Below are positions 23,230 to 31,650 of a stretch of DNA of 64,000 nt, one piece after another. A model generated the notes under the pieces. The model made no database searches, was not told where the DNA came from, and saw only the letters and a list, made by a program, of their open reading frames with translations. The DNA is from Morella rubra (taxonomy: Eukaryota > Streptophyta > Magnoliopsida > Fagales > Myricaceae). The translations under genes and the position numbers were made by a program. The stretch lies in NCBI GenBank assembly GCA_003952965.2, contig CM025849.1, positions 26,483,863 to 26,547,862 of the forward strand, given 5' to 3'. Position 1 is the stretch's first letter, and each line of letters starts with the position of its first letter.

Positions 23230-24560
23230 AGTTGAAACAAAAAGCGATCCATCGCCATCCATACTGATCAATCACTAAATGTGCCGATCGATTGTTAGTA
23301 ACTACACGATCGATCGTAAAATGGCGATCGATCAATCAATTTGACCGATCGAACGCTATCGGTAAAACGACGCGTTTCAGTGCACAGACGATCGATCGTC
23401 CATGCAACCAAACGCACAGTATCACTAAGGGATCGATCGCCACAAATACAATCCATCGCCATTTAATCAAAACATTACGCTTCACATCGTAGCTTACCGA
23501 TTGATCGCTTAGGTGTAAGCGATCGATCGATAACAATAATGATCGATCGTCTATATAAACGATCGATCGAACCCAAATTGAAATGCACAGTTTCGAGGAG
23601 ACGATCAATCGCTCACTAAAGCATCGATCACTCCGTATCCAATTGAAACGCACAGTCGAGCGATCGATAAAGCATCCTCCGTACCAAATTTCGAATGAAT
23701 TTAACCGATTGATCATTGGACCTAGCACTTACAAAGTGATCAATCGCCTATGGAGGCGATCGACATTACGGGAACGAATACACATAGATGTTCCAAAACC
23801 CGAAAACAGGCCCAAAATCACCCACAATTGATCCCAAAACAATCCTAAACTCTTAAAACATACATCAACAATAAAATAAATACATTTTACGGTCCTAAAT
23901 GGATGATATAGCAAATTAGAAAACGTAAACTAAAAATTTGCTATGAACAACCACTTAATATTGCTTAAAAAATAATATAAGTACGTACCTTTGACGTAGA
24001 AGACAATGAAGGATGATTCCACGCACTTTGGAAGACAATGCAGCACGAAATGGCTCCTTGCACTTTGAGAGGATTCGAGAGATTTTGTGGAGAGATAACC
24101 GGTAAAAATGACTTTGGCGGTTTCATATAATCGTTTGTGCCGATCGATCGGTAGTTACGTGACGATCGATCGCTATGTTCTAACATGTGGTGTCTTCCCA
24201 TTCGTTGAACGGCGATTTGAAAAAAGTGACGGTTACGCTTACCGATCGATCGTCATATATGATGATCGATCGTCCTTTCGTATTTGCAAACGGTTTCGAT
24301 ACTGATCGATCGGTGTATTACTGATCGATCGGTGGGTGACGAAACTTTCCGTCACCAAAAGATTAACTTTTAGTGACAACAATTTTATTTCATCACAAAT
24401 AAAACCTTTAGTGACAAAATTGGTGACGAAAAGTAGTTTCGTCACGAAAAAACCTTTTTGGTGACGAAAATAGCATTTTGTCACTAAAAATTAGCTTTTA
24501 GTGACGAAATTCAATTCGTCACTGAGAATTTCGTCACTAAAAATCAATTTTCTAGTAGTG
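23230..24560. repeat. Right subterminal array: GATC palindromes then GTGACGAAA repeats
   Basis: CGATCGATCG-type words recur from 23246 to about 23770, then again from 24135 to 24335, with an ordinary A-rich stretch (23780-24110) between them. The last 220 bp are GTGACGAAA/TTTCGTCAC repeats mirroring the left end. More copies are seen here than at the left. Confidence 0.82.
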
Positions 24561-24597
24561 ACTCATTTTATATCCTAGATACGCCACTGCTATAAGG

Positions 24598-25420
24598 TGG
24601 GTACTGGTCAGAGCATTTCAGTCAGTCGAGATCCATGGGTTCCTTCATTGGCTGGATTTAGACCAGTTCTTAGAGACGTCCTTATGATTGACGCTGATTC
24701 ACTTAAGGTAAGTGACCTGATATCAGCGAATGGAAAACAATGGGATGTGATGCAAATAAGACGAATTTTTATTCCAAAGTCAGCAAATGCTATCATACAG
24801 ATTCAACTAGCAGCAGATATCTCACAGGATACATTATTTTGGCAACATGATCCATTCGGTGATTTTTCTGTAAAAACTGCATATAGGAATTTGGCTGCAA
24901 GAAGAGGTACTAGTCTGAATCCTATTCAATAGGGCAATTGGAAAGACCTTTGAAAACTTAAGCTTCATGAACGGCTGAAGCTTTTGCTTTGGAAGGTGAT
25001 TTGGGATATTATTCCCGCAAAATGGAAAGTAGCAGCGAGAATAGGCACAGTGAGGTGGAGGAAGGGGAACTTGGTTATTCATTATGTGGAGTTTGTCCAG
25101 AAACCGCTCATCACTTGATTTTGAGCTGTCCTTTTAGTAAGCTATATGGAGTGAATCGCCATGGCAGATTAACATAATAGCCTTTAGTAAGGGTACTATC
25201 TATGACTGGATTCAAAAGCTGTTACATTCACATCAGTCTATCGGTATACCTATGGAAGATCAATATTACTCCAAATCTTTGCTGCCAATGCTATTGACAT
25301 GGTGTGGTGTGGGGAAGCAGAAATCGTCTTGTACTTGAGGGGCAAAGTTGTGATATGCAGGAGTTGGCACAAAGTGTTCGAAACTTGAGTTTGGAAGACA
25401 GAGCAGCGTGGATTTATAAG
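24598..25420 (+). pseudogene. LINE RT C-terminal region (zf-RVT-like)
   Basis: Reads VGTGQSISVSRDPWVPS, DVLMIDADSLKVSDLI, DTLFWQHDPFGDFSVKTAY, LKLLLWKVIWDIIPAKW and, in another frame, CGVCPETAHHLILSCPFSK. This is the zinc-binding reverse transcriptase tail of plant LINEs, with CxxC and HxxxxC spacing visible. It has more than one frameshift or stop. Confidence 0.82.
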
Positions 25421-25443
25421 CTTCCGCCTCACTCGAATGAGGT

Positions 25444-25860
25444 ATGCGGACTCCGCCAGTGGACACGGTTAGGGTAAATGTTGATGTTGGTGTTCGTGAT
25501 AATTTTGCTGTGGCAACAACTATTATCAGAGACCATCATGGTGTGATTTGTGGCTTTAAAGTAGCTAAACTAGATGTTGTAGATCCACTAATTGGTGAGG
25601 CGGTGGCCGCAAAATTGGGGGTGCAGTTCGCTCAACAGCAAGGTTTTTCGTAATCTTATTTTAGAAGGTGACTCTGAGGTAGTTATAAAGGCTATACAAC
25701 AAGTTCCCCACCAGCTGGATTGGCGTATTCATCCCACGGTTTTGGAGATAATTCATTCAACTTTTCGACGCAATAAGAGCTAAGAGGTTAGCCATGTTAG
25801 ACGAGGTACTAATGTTATTGTGCCCCAGTTGGCACATTCGGCCGCCACTGAGATTATCTC
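25444..25860 (+). pseudogene. LINE RNase H domain (RVT_3-like)
   Basis: After PPVDTVRVNVDVGV come TIIRDHHGVICGFKVAK, then GEAVAAKLGVQFAQQQGF and, in a shifted frame, LILEGDSEVVIKAIQ, and finally VSHVRRGTNVIVPQLAHSAA. This matches the plant RNase H-like domain at the C-terminus of many LINEs, where the usual pattern has D, E and D active residues (here E in GEAVAAKLG and D in EGDSEVV). One frameshift and stops make it inactive. Confidence 0.82.
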
Positions 25861-25979
25861 AGGTGGCGATCCTTGTATTTGAGAGTGTTTACTTTTGTTG
25901 TATGCAGGGACTGACCCACCATAGCGTTTGATGGCTGGTAGTTTTTGAATAAGATGAGGTGTTTTGATTAAAAAAAAAA

Positions 25980-26528
25980 TTATTGCCTAATTTCATAAAA
26001 ATACTGTGTGACCTTCACAGAGAGTTTATTGTACAGAAGAACTTCCAAATAGGGAGTAGAAGCACAGAGATTTGTTTAAATGAATAAAATATTGAAACAA
26101 ATCCAACAGTGTCATCTTTTTTTTTTATAAGATTTCTACGCACTCGAGTTACATCCTATCATTTTCTCATTGATATTTAAGTCCTTGATAGGAGCCAATA
26201 GAAAAAAATTGTGCCTCGCATCCCAATTTTTGCTAATTTCCATCCTAAGGATCTTGCAGTAACAAAATTTGAGGGCGTGATGTAGCGAGCTAAACTGCTA
26301 ATACTGGCAGATGTAGTGGATAGACATCATAAAGTCTTACTTGACATCTCGTATAAATTAAAATCTATCCTCCCCTTTAAGTAATTTTCACGACGATACT
26401 TTGGATGTCTTGTACATTGGCCCATACTCTTCCTCCTTCCTTTAAACGTAATATTTTTCCTCCCGTTTCTTAAAGAATCCGAGTACGTACTTAGCTGGTT
26501 TGCTATTCGTTTATACAAGACAAATGAT
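25980..26528 (+). repeat. Tandem unit U3, first piece
   Basis: TTGCCTAATTTCATAAAAAT, GTGTGACCTTCACAGAGAG and onward match 9045-9385/10868-11085 (U1) and 35800-36300 (U4) in order. Its left edge is the LINE tail. It ends with ATGAT at 26528, where a CACTA element is inserted. Confidence 0.85.
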
Positions 26529-27042
26529 CACTACAAGAATTTTGCTCTAAAGCGGCCAGCGTCAATTATCGGTAAAAGGAGAAAAATCGTCGCAACAACA
26601 AACTAACGACTAAATAACAAATGTCGAAGCACCGTCGCAAATACCGCGACATATCCAGCGACATTTTTTCTCTTGTCGCCGTTCATTCCAGAATTAGCGA
26701 CTTCATCCGACGTCGCCAGAAAACAATCTCACACGTCACCCTCGCCCTCTTTCCATGATGCCATTTTCGTCGCTATTCATTCCGAAATTAGCTACGGTGC
26801 CATTTTTGTCGCAAGTGATCCTCTTCTGATATCAATTTTTAGCTCCCGATTGTCAATTCGGTCGATTTTTTTTTTCATATCAAATGACCCTATTCTGATA
26901 CCAAAAATTTTCATAGAAAGATGGATCACGAAAAAAAAAATCTCAAGCAACACGGTTAACCATATTGAATCCCCAATTTTATTGATATGAACAAAAATGT
27001 CGTATACATAAATGGATGAACAAGCAATAAAAATACAACTAA

Positions 27043-27133
27043 CAAGCAAAAATTTATCCTCCAACCACCAAATCACAACCACAACAGCAAGCCAAAATTT
27101 ATCTTCCAACCACCAAATCACAGGCTACAACAG
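27043..27133. repeat. Short tandem duplication, 45 bp x 2
   Basis: Two copies in direct order, from 27043 and 27088, both carrying AAAATTTATC, CCAACCACCAAATCACA and ACAACAG, with a few differences. They lie inside the CACTA element. Confidence 0.85.
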
Positions 27134-27224
27134 TAGCTCGCTTCATTCCTTCCAACGAGCGCCAAACAGAGCACAATACCTGGGGGTAGATCTAGGCTTC
27201 TCACGGTTTGGATGAGTCACTGAA

Positions 27225-27510
27225 ATGGAGAGATCAGGTGGTAGATCGGAGGATCGAGGTCACGGTGGTGAGGCAAGTTGCACACGGCCCACGCCACTTG
27301 CGCATGGGGGCGCTGAAATTTCGCACGCAAAAGCGCAAGGTTGCGCGCGAGCTGAACATGAGGGGCCGCAAGCACGGGGGCCGCAGACGCGAGGTCGCGC
27401 GCAAGCCCGCGGGCGCAGGGACCGCTCGCAAGCCCGCGCATGCAAGGGTCACGCGCGCGCGACATTGGAAATTCCAGCCCCTGTCGCTCGCCATTCCGAG
27501 CCTTTAGACG
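27225..27510. other. GC-rich captured segment inside the CACTA element
   Basis: Strongly GC-rich against AT-rich surroundings, with many CGCGCG and GCCCGCG words (27290-27465). Open frames appear on both strands, but these are expected from low stop density in GC-rich DNA, and none gives a family I recognise. It may be a captured exon or 5' region of a host gene. Confidence 0.55.
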
Positions 27511-27670
27511 TTGGGTTTCTGAAACTCTTGACCCAATAAACATGGGTTTTGATCAACCATTTGCAGACGTTAGTCCAAGCTCCATTTTGCTCCCACAAAG
27601 CTTCCGCACGAGCTGATTCGGATCACTCACCTCAACAAAATAGGTCTCGGTGCCCACAAACAAGACGGCA

Positions 27671-27869
27671 AAAAAAGGAATTAGGGGAAAGATACAGCAA
27701 GGATATAAAAAATAAAGAAATAGAGGAGAAGAGGGAAGACAGAGGCAAAGCGAAGAGCTTACCCAGATCAGAAAAAGGAATTAGGGGAAAGATATAGCAA
27801 GGATCCAAAAAATAAAGAAATAGAGGAGAAGAGGGAAGACAGAGGCAAAGCGAAGAGCTTACCCAGATC
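27671..27869. repeat. Tandem duplication, 100 bp x 2
   Basis: Two nearly identical copies start at 27671 and 27771. Each runs from AAAAAAGGAATTAGGGG through AGAGGAGAAGAGGGAAGAC to CTTACCCAGATC, with only a few differences. The purine-rich sequence ending in a CTTAC/GTAAG-like border recalls a captured exon-intron junction read on the minus strand; that reading is tentative. Confidence 0.9.
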
Positions 27870-28984
27870 GGTCTAAGCTTAAACACGCCTACAAACACCG
27901 AAAAAGATGAAAGCCGCTGAGAGAGAACTGCGGTGCCATTCCAAATCTGATAGTGGAGTTAAAAAAAAATGCGTTTAAAATTTTGTCTTCCCCTTAAAAC
28001 ATTTAAATATTTGGGTAACTCATATTTTCCCTCGCTCTCCACCCGTTTTGAAATATGCCGAAAAAATTGAATTCATCGCTGATAAAGCTCTTAGTGAGGA
28101 ATATAGAATTTAGTCGCTAAACGCATGTGTTTTAGGCATTCAGTGGCAAAATAATATTTTTGTCAAAAAAGAGATATTTTTAGCGACGAGGTTCGATTAG
28201 TCGCTAATAACGTCGTCGCTAAAATGGTCTGTTAGCGACAGAATTGAGTTATCGCTGCTAAAATCGTCGCTAAAAACAGTTTTAGCGACACAGCATAAAT
28301 TTTTAGTGATGAAACAATATTTATGCTGCGAAAAGTATAGTTTTAGCTACGAAACTAATTGCGTTGCTGATAAATTCGTCGCTAAACAACAAATCTCTTG
28401 TAGTGGATCTTTAGAACCTTTTTAATTACTATGTACAAGGAGTCGTATTGAATAGGTAAAAAAACATAGAATTAATTGAAATTTATGATTTGGTATTTAT
28501 CTCATCAAGATCGAGGATTATTTTTTACATATCATGAGTATATACTCGAGTATTTTAGTCATCTCGCTAAATTAACTATAGTAATGAAATGAGTTAGATC
28601 GACAAATTATCGACCCAAATAAGAGGACGCCAAACTGACGATATCGGGTCAATGTTTTTATAAGATAAAAGTAGCCGGTAAAATTCCGGTTTCGTGCATC
28701 ATACAGAAGGAGATCTGTGTATAAGTTATAACATATGTCTAAGTGTGTGTATACATATGTACCTATCTAGACAACGGGAAACGCTTCATATTCATGTGTC
28801 TTTATATACTATAAACAACTTTATGGACCGATATGTCTATATCTTTTATTTTTTATTTTTGGGAAACAATAACAATATATAGGTTATATTACTTTCCGAA
28901 ATTGTTCCCAGATGAAGCATTATTATTAATTAGACATCCCTAGGTCAAACATTTCAAAAAAACCATAAATTCTTTTGTGGGCTA

Positions 28985-29070
28985 GCTCGATCGAGTATCA
29001 ATCCAACCGTGCTCTGATCTTCTAGTCAAATATGCCTTCTCAAGCGTGGGTTTTGGTTTTCTATATATAT
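28985..29070 (+). promoter_or_regulatory. Promoter-like module, copy 2
   Basis: CGAGTATCAATCCAACC, TTCTAGTCAAAT, CTCAAGCGTGGG and a TATATATATATA run, as in copy 1 (11640). It has the same order as copy 3, 770 bp further on, so the module was duplicated inside the unit. Confidence 0.45.
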
Positions 29071-29754
29071 ATATTTCGTAACATTCCTAATTAGGCCTTA
29101 TGTCCAAATCTTTCCATATTAATTAAAAGCAAAAAAAAAAAAACGTACGTAAGAGGTACAGATCATAGAAAAAAAATAGTTAGATGTACACTCGCCCATC
29201 TCCCACCTTCCTTCAAGCATAATATTCTTTGTTCTGCCCATTTCTTACCCAATATTATCCATATATGTGCATATTTTATTTTTACTTTTATATACTTATA
29301 ATCTTATTTTTGAAATGTATCCAGACGGACAAAGGATGGTTAATTTATTTAGGACAGTGGATCTCTGATGGCTCGGTTGCTTTACATTTATTTTTTCTCT
29401 TATTCATGAGAAATAAAATATATATTACAAGCTACAACCTTTTAAATTTTCAAGTACTTAAGGCATGGTACGTGCGTAAAAGGTACAAAACATAGAAGTA
29501 AGCCAAATTTTGCTGCTTTTCTCATGAAGAGAACGGAGTAATGTTTTTAAGTATATATCATTATCCTATTATTAAGGATTTTGTTAATGAGTCTAATGAA
29601 ATATTAATGCCTAATAATCGACTCATGCCAGCTTATGTGCCTTTTCTATTTACTCCCTAGCCAATGACCTTATTAAACAATTATAAGAAAGGACCACACA
29701 CACATATATATATTTCTTTAGAAAAATTGTTGCTAATTAATTTTCCAAAAATGC

Positions 29755-29862
29755 ATACGGGAGCTTGAATATCAATCCAACCTCGCTCTCATCTAGTCAA
29801 ATTAAATGCTTGGTATGCGTTTCCAAGCGTGAGTTTGGTCAGATGCAACCTATATATATATA
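29755..29862 (+). promoter_or_regulatory. Promoter-like module, copy 3
   Basis: TTGAATATCAATCCAACC, CATCTAGTCAAATTAAATG, CCAAGCGTGAG, TTTGGTCA and a TATATATATATATA run. It is about 390 bp upstream of the RNase exon 1 and matches copy 4 at 53295-53375 best. Confidence 0.45.
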
Positions 29863-30082
29863 TATGTTAGGGGGGAAGATCGAGAATATTAACAGAAACT
29901 AAAAGAGATTAAAGGTTTTATTTAATTTATATATATGATTTATGGTGTATCAACAGGATTAGTCTCAACTCCTAATGGATCAAAAACTTCTCGACAAAAA
30001 CAATAAATAATTTCGTACAAAAAATTGGCACGCGAACGTACGTTTTGATATATATATATGTGTGTAATCCGATGAGCATTGC

Positions 30083-30090
30083 GGATATGC
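30083..30090 (+). promoter_or_regulatory. P1BS-type element (PHR1 binding site, GNATATNC)
   Basis: GGATATGC fits the imperfect palindrome GNATATNC bound by PHR1-type regulators of phosphate starvation. It lies 61 bp upstream of the TATA box of the RNase gene. Class I S-like RNases such as Arabidopsis RNS1 and tomato RNase LE are known to be induced by phosphate starvation, so the position is meaningful, but an 8-bp degenerate word also occurs by chance. Confidence 0.45.
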
Positions 30091-30143
30091 CACCTGCAGT
30101 TCATCATATGTTCCCTCAAAACATTCCCCTAAAATTGATCATG

Positions 30144-30151
30144 TATAAATA
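30144..30151 (+). promoter_or_regulatory. TATA box of the RNase T2 gene
   Basis: TATAAATA lies about 105 bp before the first recognisable coding codons of exon 1. Spacing and context (AT-rich, followed by a pyrimidine-poor leader) suit a plant TATA box with a transcription start near 30175-30185. Confidence 0.6.
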
Positions 30152-30248
30152 GAAACCTCCTAAAGCGTCAAACTATAATTAACCATTGACATTTAGAAGC
30201 AATTGAAACCAAACTATTCTTTCCTCCTAAAGCTTCTAATAGCACAAT

Positions 30249-31254
30249 GTTTAACACTTGCTTGCGCATCCCAGGGATATGATTTCTTCTACCTTGTACA
30301 ATAGGTTAGTGGTGTATATTTTATTAAAGAGCATATCATCATGAGTGCAGTATTTTCCTTCCCTCTTATGTATAGTACTGTGTTGCTCAAAGTTTTGTTC
30401 GACCTTCTAATCAGTGGCCAGGATCATTTTGTGATACTACGCAAGGTTGTTGCTATCCAACAACTGGAAAACCAGCATCAGATTTTGGCATCCACGGGCT
30501 TTGGCCCAATTATGTGATGGCTCGTATCCATCCAACTGTGATTCCAACAACCCTTTTGATCTATCGCAGGTACAAAATCAAAGCTTGTTTGCTATATGAC
30601 ATTGTTCTCATTGTTCTAAATTTCCATGCCTCGCAGTTAGCCAGCATGTGTTTCGACGTATTTGAATAAGTCGTCGTTTATGATGCTACAGGTCTCGGAT
30701 TTGACCTCTCAAATGCAAGTAAGTTGGCCATCATTAGCATGCCCAAGCAGCGACGACACTAGCTTTTGGACACATGAATGGGATAAGCACGGGACGTGCA
30801 CAGAGTCTGTCCTCGATGAACATGCATACTTTCAAGCAGCCCTTGTTCTCAAAGCCCAAGCAAACATACTCCAAGCACTCGAAAATGCTGGTAAACTTGT
30901 CCTCTGCAGCTTCATATAACCAAAATTTTGATTCGAGATACAACTAGAGAATATATTTCCATCACTAATTGCTTTGTTTCATACGGAGAGGTGATTTCAA
31001 TATTTCTTTTGTGCACTTGTTTTAAAGGAATTCAAGCAGATGGGGGTCTCTACAGCTTAACCGGCATAAAGAATGCTATCCAAGATGCACTTGGATATGA
31101 ACCTTGGATAGAATGTAATAAAGATGCATTGGGGCAGAGCCAGCTTTACCAGATTTATCTTTGCGTCGACTACTATGGATCAAGCTTCATAGAATGTCCA
31201 GTATTTCCCAACGTCGGCTCGTGCGCCTCAAACCTTGAGTTTCCAACATTCTAA
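30249..31254 (+). pseudogene. RNase T2 family, class I S-like ribonuclease (RNS1/RNase LE type), decayed
   Basis: Secreted RNases of this family cleave RNA to 2',3'-cyclic phosphates. Exon 1 (to 30304) keeps only the end of the signal peptide and the mature start, LTLACASQGYDFFYLVQ. Exon 2 (30415-30569) reads WPGSFCDTTQGCCYPTTGKP and the first catalytic box FGIHGLWPNY. Exon 3 (30692-30890) holds the second box HEWDKHGTC. Exon 4 (31028-31254) reads SLTGIKNAIQDALGYEPWIE, QLYQIYLCVD, ECPVFPNVGSCAS and ends EFPTF and TAA. All introns have GT/AG ends. The catalytic histidines and the cysteines I can place are present. Breaks: TAG replaces the usual CAG codon at the end of exon 1 (30302-30304), one base is missing after WPNY (about 30514), and the signal peptide start is lost. 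The lesions are few, so the gene died recently. It is the only visible coding copy of the tandem array. It is S-like, not a self-incompatibility S-RNase. Confidence 0.93.
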
Positions 31255-31650
31255 ATTTCAATCGAGGGGCAACATCGCAGTGCCCCGTCAATGCTCCACT
31301 GGAAAAAAATGAATAAGTCAGAAACAAATAAGAGACCTTCCCACGAAAGTCTATTTTATTTGCATGTGGCAACAATACGGATGGAGTTATCCATAGCACA
31401 GATTCAAGTGTATTTTTTTTTAAAGTATTACTCAATAATCGCGATCTCTTTGTTTGGCGCAGCTTTTCCTCTGAAATAACAAACACCATGGATTTAAATT
31501 CATGAGTCTGTCGTATATTTTTAGTGAAGATAGTTCTCGTTTCGAACTAAATAAAGCTTTCCCTTATTGGAACTCCTTTATATTCTTCGTAATTCTCAAT
31601 AAAATATAAGGTACACGGAGTGTAGTACGCATGGACAAGGTGTACGAACA
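31255..31650 (+). repeat. Downstream flank of the RNase gene, joining U3 to U4
   Basis: The last 50 bp (GGAGTGTAGTACGCATGGAC, AAGGTGTACGAACA) match the start of U1 at 3409-3440 (GAGTGTAGAAACCATGGGC, AAGGAGTACCA). This shows that the sequence following an RNase copy is the start of the next unit. The rest is non-coding with A+T-rich 3'UTR character. Confidence 0.75.
31266..31286 (+). terminator. Small hairpin in the RNase 3' region
   Basis: GGGGCA and TGCCCC are separated by nine bases just after the stop codon. A possible 3'UTR stem; it may be coincidental. A poly(A) signal-like AATAAA lies at about 31549. Confidence 0.25.

Larger units (their letters stand above)
20531..24560. mobile_element. 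CACTA-like element with GATC-palindrome arrays and a TNPA-like gene, nested in hAT
   Basis: The ends are CACTACAAAAAAATTGAC at left and, inverted, CACTACTAGAAAATTGA at right. Both are followed by TTTAGTGACGAAA-type repeats. Inside them lie two long arrays of CGATCGATCG-like motifs (20725-21270 and 23240-24330). The centre carries two minus-strand reading frames with plant-transposon-protein (22676-23125) and Transposase_24-like (21453-22621) character. No TNPD-type transposase is seen in its 4.0 kb, so it presumably needs one supplied from elsewhere. The flanking trinucleotides ATT and ACT do not match perfectly. Confidence 0.8.
19061..24589 (+). mobile_element. hAT element (TTF-zinc-finger/ZMYM1-like transposase), split by a CACTA-like element
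   Basis: A perfect 8-bp target duplication CTATAAGG lies at 19053-19060 and 24590-24597. The ends are imperfect inverted repeats, CATGGACGGATCCAGG at left and CGCCACTG at right (its inverse reads CAGTGGCGTATCTAGG), which is the usual pattern for this hAT group. The hAT body is 19061-20530 plus the last 29 bp (24561-24589). Between them sits another element. The transposase is only the N-terminal part, so the copy was internally deleted as well as interrupted. Confidence 0.88.
18107..25979 (+). mobile_element. LINE (L1-type, RT plus RNase H), 5'-truncated, split by a hAT element
   Basis: The two halves, 18133-19060 and 24598-25979, join in frame across the hAT insertion (GMCYK then VGTGQSISVSRDPW). 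The first half starts inside the RT with RPTRGIRQGDPLSSALF, followed by FADDFLLSG (the usual FADD catalytic motif) and SLVHFSKN. The second half holds the C-terminal zinc-binding-like part and an RNase H-like domain. The 3' end is an A-rich tail (25970-25979). Several stops and frameshifts break it. No target duplication was found, and the flanks differ (CACTA at left, tandem unit U3 at right), so a deletion has probably removed sequence at the left border. Confidence 0.85.
26529..28405. mobile_element. Non-autonomous CACTA element with TTAGCGACGAA subterminal repeats
   Basis: Begins CACTACAAGAATTTTGC and ends, inverted, CACTACAAGAGATTTG. The 3-bp target duplication GAT is perfect (26526-26528 and 28406-28408), and units U1 (about 11092) and U4 (about 36295) show the empty site. 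Subterminal regions are rich in GTCGCTAA/TTAGCGACGA words (26560-26820 and 28080-28390). The inside has no transposase; it carries a GC-rich stretch and two short tandem duplications, probably of captured origin. Confidence 0.9.
28406..30080 (+). repeat. Tandem unit U3, second piece: spacer and upstream region of the RNase gene
   Basis: 28406-29270 follows U1 (11090-11925) closely. 28527-28680 also matches the window end, 63845-64000, and 29560-29860 matches 52990-53385. No reading frame with any family signal. Two copies of the promoter-like module lie inside it. 29270-29560 and 29870-30080 are AT-rich and show nothing else I can name. Confidence 0.82.

Noticed and set aside
20725-24335. CGATCGATCG arrays as CRISPR-like or satellite repeats
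   Set aside because: The words are short, degenerate and self-complementary, spacing is irregular, and they sit at both ends of an element with inverted termini, as transposase-binding sites do.
27208-27543. Overlapping ORFs on both strands in the GC-rich block
   Set aside because: Low stop density from high GC explains them; composition is biased to Arg/Ala/Gly and no family motif shows.
30249-31254. RNase as a self-incompatibility S-RNase
   Set aside because: The motifs (WPGSFCDTTQ, GCCYPTTGKP, HEWDKHGTC) and the exon layout with several introns fit class I S-like RNases; S-RNases have other conserved regions and usually one intron. No F-box gene is seen either.
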